Source: Verrucomicrobiota bacterium (lineage in GTDB: Bacteria; Verrucomicrobiota; Verrucomicrobiia; Limisphaerales; J093). From it: a stretch of 64,000 bases of DNA. The notes beneath the pieces are model-generated. The model did no database searches. It saw only the letters and a list, made by a program, of their open reading frames with translations, and had not been told where the DNA came from. Positions 43,829-52,447 of this stretch are shown piece by piece. Each line of letters begins with the position of its first letter. Positions within the stretch are counted from its first letter, which is position 1. The position numbers and the translations under genes are program-made. The stretch lies in NCBI GenBank assembly GCA_029556615.1, contig JAKQDD010000046.1:1-64000 (forward strand), in the 5' to 3' direction.

Positions 43829-44146
43829 TCACACGGTGCGCTTCTTCGCTTTACCGCTGCTCTTGGCGGGCTTCCGGGCGCTCGGACGGCGGCGGGGCGG
43901 CCGGGGCGGCGGGGGCGGCTTGGGCGCGGTCTTCTCGTGGATCACCTGGCGGAACTCATCGAGTTTGCGGTCGACTCGGGTCCGGGCCTGGGTCAAGCCC
44001 CGCTGGGTGCCGTTGACGACGTCCGTCAACAGCGAGCAGCCCTTGCGGATGCGCTCGACGTAGGGGCCGTCCGTCAATTCGATCCCCTTGCCTTTCAGGA
44101 ATTGGCTCAGGTGGCTGTAGAGTTCCTCGGGTCGAATGGTTTTCAT
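43829..44146 (-). CDS. Small basic protein with proline/lysine-rich tail
   Basis: 105 residues from ATG 44146. Residues 1-70 are predicted helical (RPEELYSHLSQFLKGKG, then DVVNGTQRGLTQARTRVDRKLDEFRQVI). The last 35 residues are Pro/Arg/Lys-rich, resembling nucleic-acid-binding or histone-like tails. No family recognised. It is divergent from the helicase gene, with 130 bp between. Confidence 0.55.
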   Translation of the reverse strand: MKTIRPEELYSHLSQFLKGKGIELTDGPYVERIRKGCSLLTDVVNGTQRGLTQARTRVDRKLDEFRQVIHEKTAPKPPPPPRPPRRRPSARKPAKSSGKAKKRTV

Positions 44147-44276
44147 GGTGCAACGTTTCGTTGGGCGCGAGCATCCGCCCGGCGGCGCCGGTACGCAATT
44201 ATACTCCGCTGCGGGGTTTGTAGATTGTCGCGGATTCCTTTCGGCCGCGGGCCCCAACATGGTTTAGGATGCGGCC

Positions 44277-46802
44277 GTGCATACGCTCGGCGAGCATTTG
44301 GCGCCCACGCTGAACCAGGTGGTGGTGCCGGATCTTTGGCAGCAGGAGGCGGTCTCCGCCTTGCGCGCCGGGCGGGATGTGGTGGTGCACGCCCCCACCG
44401 GGGCGGGGAAGACCCTCATCTTCGAGCTCTGGTCAAACCAGGGGAAGAACCGGGGCCAGGCGATCTACACGGTGCCGACCCGGGCGCTGGCGAACGACAA
44501 GCTGGCCGAGTGGCGGGCCCGGGGCTGGAACGTGGGGATCGCGACGGGCGACTTGTCGGAGAACCTGGGGGCCCCGGTGCTGGTGGCCACCCTCGAGACC
44601 CAGAAGAACCGGCTGATCCAGGGGGAGGGCCCGACGCTGCTGGCCGTGGACGAGTACCAGATGATCGGGGATCCGGACCGGGGCTTGAACTACGAGCTGG
44701 CGATTGCCCTGGCTCCGGCCCGGACGCAACTTCTGTTGCTGAGCGGCAGCGTCGGCAATCCGCAGGATGTGGTGAAGTGGCTGCGGCGGTTGGGCAGGGA
44801 CGCGGTGCTGGTGCGCGATGATATCCGGCCGGTGCCGCTCGAGGAGGTGCATCCGAACGCGCTGGGCTACCACTTGCCCTCCGAGATCCGGGGTTACTGG
44901 CCGCGCTTTGTCGCGAGGGCCCTGGCGGAGAATCTGGGGCCGATCCTCGTCTTTGCCCCGCGGCGTCAAGCGGCCGAGGCGCTGGCCGCGGAGCTGGCGC
45001 GGTATGTGCCATGCCCCGAGCCGCTCGCCCTCACGGCGGCGCAGAAGCCGGTGGTGGGGGAACACCTTGGCCGGCTGTTGAAGTGCCGGATGGCCTACCA
45101 CCACAGCGGGCTCAGCTACGGGGCGCGGGCGGGCGTCGTCGAGCCGCTGGCCAAAGCGGGCCAGCTCCGCGTGGTCGTGGCCACCATGGGCCTGGCCGCC
45201 GGCATCAATTTCTCCCTGCGCAGCGTCGCGCTGGCCGGGGAAAGCTACCGGCGGGACGCCGTCGAACAGCTCCTCAAGCCGGACGAGATTCTGCAGATGT
45301 TCGGCCGTGCGGGCCGGCGGGGGATTGACGAGACGGGCTACGTGCTGGTGGCGGCGAACGAGATCCGGCTGCTGGACGCGCATCCGTGCCACCTGACACG
45401 CAACGGCATGGTCGACTGGTCGGCCCTGCTGGGCATCATGCGCGGCGCCGTCCGCCAGGGCCGCGATCCGTACCGTGAGGCGGTCCGGGTTCAGGAGCGG
45501 CTGTTCACGTCCAAACCGATCTTCCTGGGCGTGGAAGCCTCGATGGCGTTCCCCGAGGCGCCGTGCGGCTTGCGGACGGACACGGAGCGGGCGCGGCGGG
45601 TGCGGCGTCGCGTGCGCGAGCTCTGGAACAGTCGCGGCGAATGGCAGCGGTACCCGGAGACGCGCGACGTCCCTCTCAAGGAGGTCTGGATCCTCCGCGG
45701 CCCCGCGGAATCTCAAGGACCCGGCACCCCGGCGAGCGGTGTTGCCGCCGAGGGTGTGCCCGGCCGGGTGCCGGCGTTGTCGGAGCCGGCGGCCCTGGAA
45801 CGCTTGGGGACCGGCACGCTGTGTGTCGTGGCCGAGGAGGGCGCGCTCCGGATTCACGGGCGGGCGACGACCGTGGCCGAGCGCTGCGGCGGCGGCCGGG
45901 TCCGGCTGGCCAAGTGGGTGCGCCGCCTCACGCAGTGGAGCGGGCGCCAGGTGGGTCTGGACCTGTGGCGATCGCGCGTGGTGCCGCTCCTCGAGAAGAG
46001 GCTGCTCGAGCAACGGACCCCCGCGGTCCGGTTCGAGGAGCGGGCGGATCGGATCGTGGCGGTGCTGAGCCTGGCGGAAATGACAGTCCGCGCGCCTGTG
46101 GATGCGCATGGCGTAGCGCTGTGGCGGCCGCCCGTCCGGGAGGTGCTGCCGGAGGAATGTGCCGGCTGTTCCTGGCGGAGCTCGTGTTCGAAGCTCACCG
46201 CGGCCACGGGCACCGCCCTGTTATGGCGGCGGCTCGGGCTGGTCGATGCCGCCGGCGTGCCGACCCGGCGCGGTGTGCTGGTGAGCTTCTTCTCCCAGGG
46301 GGACGGCCTGGCCCTGGCGGCCGCGCTCGAGGACGAGAGCTACCCGCTCGAGGATCTGGTCTACGACCTGGCGAACCTGGACGCGGGCTTCCGGTTCTGC
46401 GGCGAGGAGAACCGGTGGGCTGGCCGGCTGGCCATGGTCTGCCATCAGGCTTACGGGTTGCAGTCCATCCCCGGCTATCTCGAGAACGGGTTGCCCCCCA
46501 AATACGGCGCCGGGGCGGAACAGATCGTGGCTTCGATCCACAAGGATCCCGACACGAAATTCCGCTGGGTCACGGAGTTCCTGGGGGTGGGAGACATCGA
46601 CCGGGTGATCATCGAATGGCGGAGTCTCTTGCGCCAGGTGGCGCACGCACCGGCGCTCGAGTGGCCCCGATGGGAAGCGCTGCAGGCCCGGGCGCGCGCC
46701 CTGCTGCACGCCACGGAATCGCCGACCCTCACGGATCTGCCCCCTCTCGACTACACCCAGACCCGGAGGATGGAGCATCGCCTCGTGCTCCGGCGGCATT
46801 GA
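44277..46802 (+). CDS. Ski2-like DEAD/DEAH-box helicase
   Basis: 841 residues, GTG start. Motif I is APTGAGKT, and motif II is DEYQ in LAVDEYQM, unusual compared with DEAH or DEVH. Motif III is LSGSVGN, and motif VI is FGRAGRRG. These define a superfamily 2 helicase of the Ski2 type. A C-terminal cluster ECAGCSWRSSC (about residues 624-634) could bind zinc or an iron-sulfur cluster. The nucleic acid substrate is unknown. The protein is related to archaeal Hel308-like and RNA-processing helicases only at motif level. It is convergent with the next gene with a 31-bp gap. Confidence 0.82.
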   Translation: MHTLGEHLAPTLNQVVVPDLWQQEAVSALRAGRDVVVHAPTGAGKTLIFELWSNQGKNRGQAIYTVPTRALANDKLAEWRARGWNVGIATGDLSENLGAPVLVATLETQKNRLIQGEGPTLLAVDEYQMIGDPDRGLNYELAIALAPARTQLLLLSGSVGNPQDVVKWLRRLGRDAVLVRDDIRPVPLEEVHPNALGYHLPSEIRGYWPRFVARALAENLGPILVFAPRRQAAEALAAELARYVPCPEPLALTAAQKPVVGEHLGRLLKCRMAYHHSGLSYGARAGVVEPLAKAGQLRVVVATMGLAAGINFSLRSVALAGESYRRDAVEQLLKPDEILQMFGRAGRRGIDETGYVLVAANEIRLLDAHPCHLTRNGMVDWSALLGIMRGAVRQGRDPYREAVRVQERLFTSKPIFLGVEASMAFPEAPCGLRTDTERARRVRRRVRELWNSRGEWQRYPETRDVPLKEVWILRGPAESQGPGTPASGVAAEGVPGRVPALSEPAALERLGTGTLCVVAEEGALRIHGRATTVAERCGGGRVRLAKWVRRLTQWSGRQVGLDLWRSRVVPLLEKRLLEQRTPAVRFEERADRIVAVLSLAEMTVRAPVDAHGVALWRPPVREVLPEECAGCSWRSSCSKLTAATGTALLWRRLGLVDAAGVPTRRGVLVSFFSQGDGLALAAALEDESYPLEDLVYDLANLDAGFRFCGEENRWAGRLAMVCHQAYGLQSIPGYLENGLPPKYGAGAEQIVASIHKDPDTKFRWVTEFLGVGDIDRVIIEWRSLLRQVAHAPALEWPRWEALQARARALLHATESPTLTDLPPLDYTQTRRMEHRLVLRRH

Positions 46803-46833
46803 TCGGTGGGCGATCCCTTGCCCGCGGCCCCAG

Positions 46834-49203
46834 TTACTCCGTCCGCACCACGAACACGCGGGCGTCGAGGGGCCCCAGCTCCGGCTGGAAGCGAAAGCGG
46901 TCGCCGTGGCATTCGCCCAGCGGCGGCGCGTCAGGATCTCCAAGAGTTCGGGCCCGGCTCCGCGATGAGAGGCCGCAGCGCTCCCGGTCCAGGGCGATGA
47001 CGGGTCTCAGGGGCCGGTCGGCGATGGTGGTGACGGCCACGGCGACCCGCCCGTCCCGCGCGCGCCAGGCCGACGCCAGCACCAGCGGCACCGTCTTCTC
47101 GAATTCCTTCAGGGCGCCCTGTTGTCCCGCGTAGATCGACAGCCGCGAGATCGGCATTGGCTCGGAGGGGGCCTCGACCGAAGGCGGGGGGAGCATGACA
47201 CCATTCTGCAGCCAGTCGAGCGCGCGGTGTCGTTCCCTCGCGAGGCGGATCACCCAGGCGATCTCTTGGGAGCGTTCCCGGAGCTGCGAGGGCAGGAAGT
47301 TCGCCAGCGTTGGCTGCTGTCCCCAGAGGAAGGCGCGGGCCTGCTCGAGGCAGAACTGACGGGAGAACTTCCGATCGAGCAGCGCCAGGGGTTCCTTCGG
47401 TGCAAAGGCCGCGGGCCACAGGTCGTCATACGGCGGCATCGTCAGCGACGAGTAATTCCCGTAGAAGACCCCGTAACCATGGTAGACCGCCTGGAAGAAG
47501 GGGATCGGGTCCCAACCGTCCGGGGCGGCGTAGCGCTCGCGGCTGACATCCAGGGCCAGCATCAAGTCCAGGTAGGGCAGCCAGTTCTCGGCGCATCCTT
47601 CCCCGGCCAGCGCCACGCCGCCGCGGTCGGGGCAGCGGCGTCGCAGGTCTCCGGCGAGGGCCCTGAAGCCTGCCATCCAGTACGTGCCGCCGCCGGGGGG
47701 ATGTCCATGCGTGCGGTCATAGCAGGAGAGGCTGCTGCAGGCCTGGTCCATGTAGATGCCGTCCACGCCGAGCTGGTGGAAGGCCTCGGCGGCCACCCCG
47801 GCGTACTGGCGCCGCCAGAACTCGGTGGCCAGGCACATGGTGGCGCAGGGCAGTTTCGTGAACGTGTTGTAGGTCTCGGGGCGCACCGTGCCGTCGGGAC
47901 CCTTCACCGCAAACGCCGTGGCGTTCTCGTTTGTCCAGCTTGCGGTGGTCATGCCCCAGAGCCGCTGGTTCATGTAGACCAGTGCATGCACGTCGTGCGC
48001 GTGCGCCCGTTCGAGCGCGGCGGCGAACGCCGTCTCTCCCTCCCGCGGCGGCAAGTACTCGGGGAATCCCGTGTCGTAAGCGCAACCGTGCCACCAGTGC
48101 CAGAACACGCTGACGGGCATTCCGGCCTCCCGCTGGAGGGCGATGGCCGGCTCGAGGACCCCCGGCGAACGCCCCCGATTCCACACCCAGAGCCCGGTCT
48201 TGGCCACCCACGGTGGCACGGCCCCGCGTCGCCACCGGCTCTCCCGCGCCCACGGCTGGTTCGTGGCCCAACGGCGGTAGATGGCTGCCGCGTCAAACCA
48301 GTTCCCCCGGAACGTCCCGAGCACCGCGGCATACGGGAGCGTGTACGCGCGCTCGCCGGACCCATCGTTCCGCTGTTCCGGGAGATGGACGATCTCGAGG
48401 TTCAGCCCCGGCGCTGCACGGGGTGCGGCGGCGGGCTGTCCGGCCGCGGCCGGTGTTGGCGCCGGTGCCGGCACGGGCCGGCTGAACGCAGCGAAGCCCT
48501 TGCGATAGCCCGCCGTGTCGTCGCACGCCGCATAAAGACCGGGTCCGCCGTCCGAGTAGAAGGCCATGCATTGCATCGAGCCGTGCCCCGGGTAGTCGAA
48601 CTCGCGCCGCACGCCGCTCGTGGGGTTAGCGGCGAAGACCGTGCGGGGGTTTTCGGAGAGCAAGCCCGCCCAGAACGGCATCGCCAGGCGCTCGTGTTCG
48701 AGTGTCGCGAGGTCCAGCAGGCGGGGGAAGCGCAAGCTTTGGATCGGGATCGACCCGAGGCCGTTGACCGTGATGCCCCAGCGGCTTGCGGGCCGATGCC
48801 GATCGAGCCGGACCGTGACGTGAACCTCGAGGTCGGGCATCCCGACTTGGCCAAACCGGCTCCACTCGATGCGCAGCCCCGGCTCGCGTCCCTCGAGGGT
48901 CCTGACCCTGCGCGCCTGGGCGGCCGCGGGGGAGAGCTTGGACGGCGGGCTGCCTGCCCACTCGAGTTCCCAGCAACCGCCAATCCCCGTGGCAGCGCCG
49001 ATCAAGTCCTGTCCCGAGACGACATCCAGGAATTCGACCACCCGGCCCGAGTCGCGGTCGACGCCGACCTCGAGGTACGAGGTGCCGATGCGCACCACGT
49101 CCGCGGTGCCGGCGGGCAACGCCAGGGCGACGGCGCAGAGAAGCAAGACGGCGGCCGACGGGCGGGCGGCGGGCGCCGGCGGCTTGTCCGGTCGAGCCAT
49201 CAA
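46834..49203 (-). CDS. Secreted glycoside-hydrolase-like protein (DUF6259-type)
   Basis: 789 residues. Signal peptide is visible to about residue 33 (LLLCAVALALPAGTA). An N-terminal beta-sandwich domain (about 35-320) precedes a TIM-barrel region (WVAKTGLWVWNRG at about 348, FWHWWHGCAYDTGFPEYLPP, GVDGIYMDQACSS with a candidate catalytic Asp, and VALAGEGCAENW with a candidate Glu). The layout fits the DUF6259 group of putative glycoside hydrolases abundant in Verrucomicrobiota. Substrate unknown. Its start overlaps the SPFH gene stop by 4 nt, an unexpected operon partner. Confidence 0.68.
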   Translation of the reverse strand: MMARPDKPPAPAARPSAAVLLLCAVALALPAGTADVVRIGTSYLEVGVDRDSGRVVEFLDVVSGQDLIGAATGIGGCWELEWAGSPPSKLSPAAAQARRVRTLEGREPGLRIEWSRFGQVGMPDLEVHVTVRLDRHRPASRWGITVNGLGSIPIQSLRFPRLLDLATLEHERLAMPFWAGLLSENPRTVFAANPTSGVRREFDYPGHGSMQCMAFYSDGGPGLYAACDDTAGYRKGFAAFSRPVPAPAPTPAAAGQPAAAPRAAPGLNLEIVHLPEQRNDGSGERAYTLPYAAVLGTFRGNWFDAAAIYRRWATNQPWARESRWRRGAVPPWVAKTGLWVWNRGRSPGVLEPAIALQREAGMPVSVFWHWWHGCAYDTGFPEYLPPREGETAFAAALERAHAHDVHALVYMNQRLWGMTTASWTNENATAFAVKGPDGTVRPETYNTFTKLPCATMCLATEFWRRQYAGVAAEAFHQLGVDGIYMDQACSSLSCYDRTHGHPPGGGTYWMAGFRALAGDLRRRCPDRGGVALAGEGCAENWLPYLDLMLALDVSRERYAAPDGWDPIPFFQAVYHGYGVFYGNYSSLTMPPYDDLWPAAFAPKEPLALLDRKFSRQFCLEQARAFLWGQQPTLANFLPSQLRERSQEIAWVIRLARERHRALDWLQNGVMLPPPSVEAPSEPMPISRLSIYAGQQGALKEFEKTVPLVLASAWRARDGRVAVAVTTIADRPLRPVIALDRERCGLSSRSRARTLGDPDAPPLGECHGDRFRFQPELGPLDARVFVVRTE

Positions 49204-50138
49204 GCCGGGGAGCCGGGCGGGAGCAACCGGGCGACCGGCGGCCGGGGTGCGCTCTCGCGAGCGGCCATGAGGTCTGCCAGCAGCGCCCGGCCCTGCGGCA
49301 CCAGGGCAATATCCGCTTCGCCGGCCACAATCTGTTCGGTCTCGAGCACCTGGAAGAGGGCCTCGGCGATTTCGGGGTCGGCGGCGATCTCGCGCAGGGC
49401 GGCGCCGACGATTTGCGGGCGGGTGGCGGCGGCCCGGGCGAACTCGATGGCGGCCTGGCGTTCGGCGGTGCTGGTGATGACGTTCACCTGGTTCGCGCCG
49501 TCCTGTTTGATCGCCGACGTCACCTGGCGCAGCCGGTTGACGACCTTCTCCTCGATCTGCCGGATCATGCCGCTGTCGCGGAAGTGCACTTTGCGGATGT
49601 AGACCGAGCCGAGTTTGAAGCCCCAGTCCTCGGACTTGGGCGAGACCTCATCGCGCACGGTCCGGCTCATGGCATGGCGGTTCTCGAGCAGGTTGGACAA
49701 CCGCATGTTGCTCAGGCATCGGACCGCGGCGTTGCTGACGTTGGCCGCGAGCGAGCCCCGGGGATCCGCGTTCTTGAACAGGTAGGCGACGGGATCGCTG
49801 ATGTACATCTCGTACCAGATGCCGACGCCCATGGGCGCGCCCTCCTCGGAATTGACCGGCTGGCTGCGCAGGTACTCCTGGTCCACCCGCAGATCCAGGA
49901 CGTGACAGCGTCCGATCCAGTTCACGAGCGGCGCCTTCCAGCCGAGCTTGAACCAAAGGAAATGCAGGCCCGGCTCGTGCAGCACGGCCACGACCTTGCC
50001 GAACAGGACATACACCCGGCAGCGCCGTTCCTCGACAATCGTGTAGAAGCCAAACAGGCGGATGAAGCCGAGCACCAGCGGCATGAGGAAGAACATGCCG
50101 AAGAAGGCGATCACCGCCGCGAGGAAGAAGTCACGCAT
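49200..50138 (-). CDS. SPFH/band 7 membrane protein (HflC-like position)
   Basis: 312 residues from ATG 50138. An N-terminal membrane hairpin (about residues 4-30) is followed by the SPFH domain (about 35-220: VYVLFGKVVAVLHEPGLHF, VGIWYEMYISDPVAYLF) and a helical coiled-coil tail with ANQVNVITSTAERQAAIEFA. SPFH pairs form membrane microdomain cages and, in HflKC, restrain the FtsH protease. It overlaps the upstream SPFH gene by 8 nt. Confidence 0.85.
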   Translation of the reverse strand: MRDFFLAAVIAFFGMFFLMPLVLGFIRLFGFYTIVEERRCRVYVLFGKVVAVLHEPGLHFLWFKLGWKAPLVNWIGRCHVLDLRVDQEYLRSQPVNSEEGAPMGVGIWYEMYISDPVAYLFKNADPRGSLAANVSNAAVRCLSNMRLSNLLENRHAMSRTVRDEVSPKSEDWGFKLGSVYIRKVHFRDSGMIRQIEEKVVNRLRQVTSAIKQDGANQVNVITSTAERQAAIEFARAAATRPQIVGAALREIAADPEIAEALFQVLETEQIVAGEADIALVPQGRALLADLMAARESAPRPPVARLLPPGSPA

Positions 50139-51144
50139 GGGGCACCTCGACAATCACGCGCCGCGCCTGGTTGAAGAGCTTGAGTCGCACATTGCGGACG
50201 TAGGCTGCCATCGCGCCCGGCCCGCTGGCCCGGAGTTGGCGCAGCTGCTCGGCCACGGCCGTCAGCGGCTCGACCTCGGCCTGCGCCTTGAGCGTCTCGA
50301 TCTCGACCGCCCGCCTCGACTGCACCAGCTTCTGGTCGGCTCCCGCCTGGGCCAGACTGATGTCCGACGAGACCTGGTTGTAGGCGGTGTTGATCGCCGC
50401 CAGAGCAGACTCGACCTCGTTGGGCGGGTCGATGCCGGTGATCAGCGACGCGTCGAGCAGGATCCCGTAGCGCGCCGACGAGGAGGCGCACTCCCGTTCC
50501 ATGTGCTCGTTGAGATCCCGCAGGTTCTTGCGCAGATCATTGATCGACACCCCGATGGCCGCCGTGGCCGCCTCGAGTGCCGGCGGGACACCCCCCTCCG
50601 ACGATGCCGTGCCCAGCGCCATGCCGGGCGCCTCGAAATTCGCGATCCGCTCCCGCAGGATCGAGATGAAGTAGCCCATCACGTGGACCACCGGCCGTTT
50701 CACGCCGAACAGGTAGGCGTAGAGGTTCTTCTCGTTCACCCGGTACCGGATCTGGCCCTTGAGTCCCGTGTTGAGCTGGTCCTTGGTGACCGCCTCGAGC
50801 ACGGTTCCGCCCGCGTTGGCCCCCGGGCTCTCGGCGTCGTAGGCCATGTTGATCGTCTGGGTGGCCACGGACACTTTGTGAACCCGCTCCCAAGGCCATC
50901 GGAAATAGGGTCCTCCGGGCGGGATCACGCGCACCTGGGGGAAGCAGTAGCGCTCGCGCTCCTCGGGGCGAAGCCCCTCGCTGATGGGATCATCGAGGGT
51001 CGTCGCTGTCCCCAGCCGCTCGGCGCGGCCGAAGGACGTTTTCACTGCCCGCTCGTCCTGGTTGACGGTGTAGATCCCCGCCGCCAGATACCGCACGAGG
51101 AACCACGCGATAAACCCCACACAGCAGCCCAACAGGATGGTCAT
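50131..51144 (-). CDS. SPFH/band 7 membrane protein (HflK-like position)
   Basis: 337 residues. One membrane helix (about residues 2-24) is followed by VNQDERAVKTSFGRAERL, the conserved start of the SPFH domain, which extends to about residue 235. A coiled-coil region continues with NTAYNQVSSDISLAQAGADQKLVQS. First gene of a three-gene leftward unit with the second SPFH gene and the secreted hydrolase-like gene. No ftsH is in the window, so the HflK analogy is positional. Confidence 0.85.
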   Translation of the reverse strand: MTILLGCCVGFIAWFLVRYLAAGIYTVNQDERAVKTSFGRAERLGTATTLDDPISEGLRPEERERYCFPQVRVIPPGGPYFRWPWERVHKVSVATQTINMAYDAESPGANAGGTVLEAVTKDQLNTGLKGQIRYRVNEKNLYAYLFGVKRPVVHVMGYFISILRERIANFEAPGMALGTASSEGGVPPALEAATAAIGVSINDLRKNLRDLNEHMERECASSSARYGILLDASLITGIDPPNEVESALAAINTAYNQVSSDISLAQAGADQKLVQSRRAVEIETLKAQAEVEPLTAVAEQLRQLRASGPGAMAAYVRNVRLKLFNQARRVIVEVPHA

Positions 51145-51217
51145 AGGCTTCAGGTTGACGTTGTCGTGACGTCGTTCATAACGCCCGGAGCGCCGTTCAC
51201 CAAGAGGAAACCGCTAA

Positions 51218-51251
51218 CCCGGATCCTCGGCCAAGGCGTGTGGCGCGAACG
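51218..51251. repeat. Dispersed 34-bp repeat (copy 2)
   Basis: 31 of 34 bases identical to 11880-11913, same orientation. It lies in the 240-bp gap upstream of the SPFH operon, where I see no gene; a promoter for the SPFH operon must also lie in this stretch. Confidence 0.6.
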
Positions 51252-51384
51252 GCTGCCAGCCGGCGGGCTCTCGAGCCCTTCTTGAAAACACTCCTTCGTG
51301 GGGCGGCTTCGCGGGGGCCAGTCTGGAGGTGCAGGCGCTGACCGCGGCGGGCGAAGGGGTAACGCGGAGCGTTCCCGTGCCGGG

Positions 51385-52370
51385 TCAGCGGGCTGGCCCC
51401 TCGAGACGCACCAGCGCCCAGAGACCAAGCCGGGGAACGGTCACCTGGCCGGCATGGCATGGCAGGGGCGCTTCGCCGCCCTCCGGTGTGAGCAGCGCGG
51501 CCCGGTTCACCTCTGAAATCCCGATAGCCGGGCAATCAACCGTCAACACGACATCGTCCATCGGCGTCACCTCGTCCCGGCTCGAATCGTAGCCATAGTT
51601 GAGCAGATGGATGACCGCCGACCCGGCGCGCACCCGGGGGAGGACCCGGACCGGCCTCGCGCCGGCCACCTTCACGGCGGGAGCCACTGTGGACAGGGCG
51701 GCTGTGGCGGACTCGAACCGGCGCTGACGGGGCGCCGGCTGCGACAAGCGGTCGCGATCGGCGGGCAGCAGATCTCCCGGGTCGACGACAATCAGGGCGC
51801 GACACGCGGCGAGGGCGGCGGCGTCCAGAGGGTGATCCACCGTTTCGTCACCGGCCACGAAGAGCCGGTAGCCGAGATTCGCCGAGGCCAGCGAGCCGCA
51901 GAGGTCGAACCAGCGGTGGGGGTTTCTGCCACCAGCGGCAGGTCGCTCGGCTTCCGGGTGGCGGCATGGTGATCGGTCTCGGCGGTGAACAGGTCCAGCG
52001 CCTGGTAGTCGACCAGATGCCCGGGCCAGAGCAACCCCGCGTTTGCTCCCACCGGAACGGGATGGCCCGCGGTTCGGGCCGCCAATTCCCGCAATTCCAG
52101 CATGAACGCCGCCGCACCCCGCCCCTGGTAGACGGACCAATGCCGCCACAAGGGATGTCCCTCGGGCTTCCGGTCGGATCCCGGGCCGCCCCCGGCCATC
52201 CAGGCTCGGACTTCATCGCGGAAACTGAATCGCGCGGGGTCGCGGACGCCGAGGCGCTCGCGATCGTCTGACGGCAACGCCGCCAGGTAGCCGCGGAACC
52301 CGTCCACGCACCGGTCACAGAAGCAGATCCCCAGCCACAAGCCCCCGGCTGTCCCGAGATGATCGTCGAT
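51385..52370 (-). pseudogene. Frameshifted, N-terminally truncated glycoside-hydrolase-like gene
   Basis: Two minus-strand frames together encode one plausible protein. The upstream part contains CFCDRCVDGFRGYL, a motif seen in beta-galactosidase-like TIM barrels, and reads well up to LVAETP near 51925. Sensible sequence then continues in the next frame (WFDLCGSLASANLGYRLFVAG to the C-terminal WALVRLEGPAR), with a beta-rich end typical of these enzymes. The expected signal peptide and first several hundred residues are missing. The break coincides with a degenerate copy of the inverted-repeat element. Sequencing error could explain the frameshift but not the truncation. Confidence 0.6.
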
Positions 52371-52406
52371 ACCTGTTGGGCACAAGTTCCCCGAGTCGAG
52401 GACTCC
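52371..52406 (-). repeat. Degenerate, partial copy C of the inverted-repeat element
   Basis: On the minus strand this 36-bp stretch begins GGAGTCCTCGACT and ends CCAACAGGT, matching the first 36 bases of copy A at most positions. The distal half and second terminus are not present. It lies between the stop of the 721-residue hydrolase gene and the truncated pseudogene. Confidence 0.5.
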
Positions 52407-52447
52407 AACACAGCGGCTTTCATGGTTCGATTCCCGGTCGATTGCAC

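Noticed and set aside
47122..49602. An 826-codon open frame opposite the secreted hydrolase gene
   Set aside because: Composition is typical of the reverse strand of a GC-rich gene, with no signal peptide or motif; it also runs into the SPFH gene.
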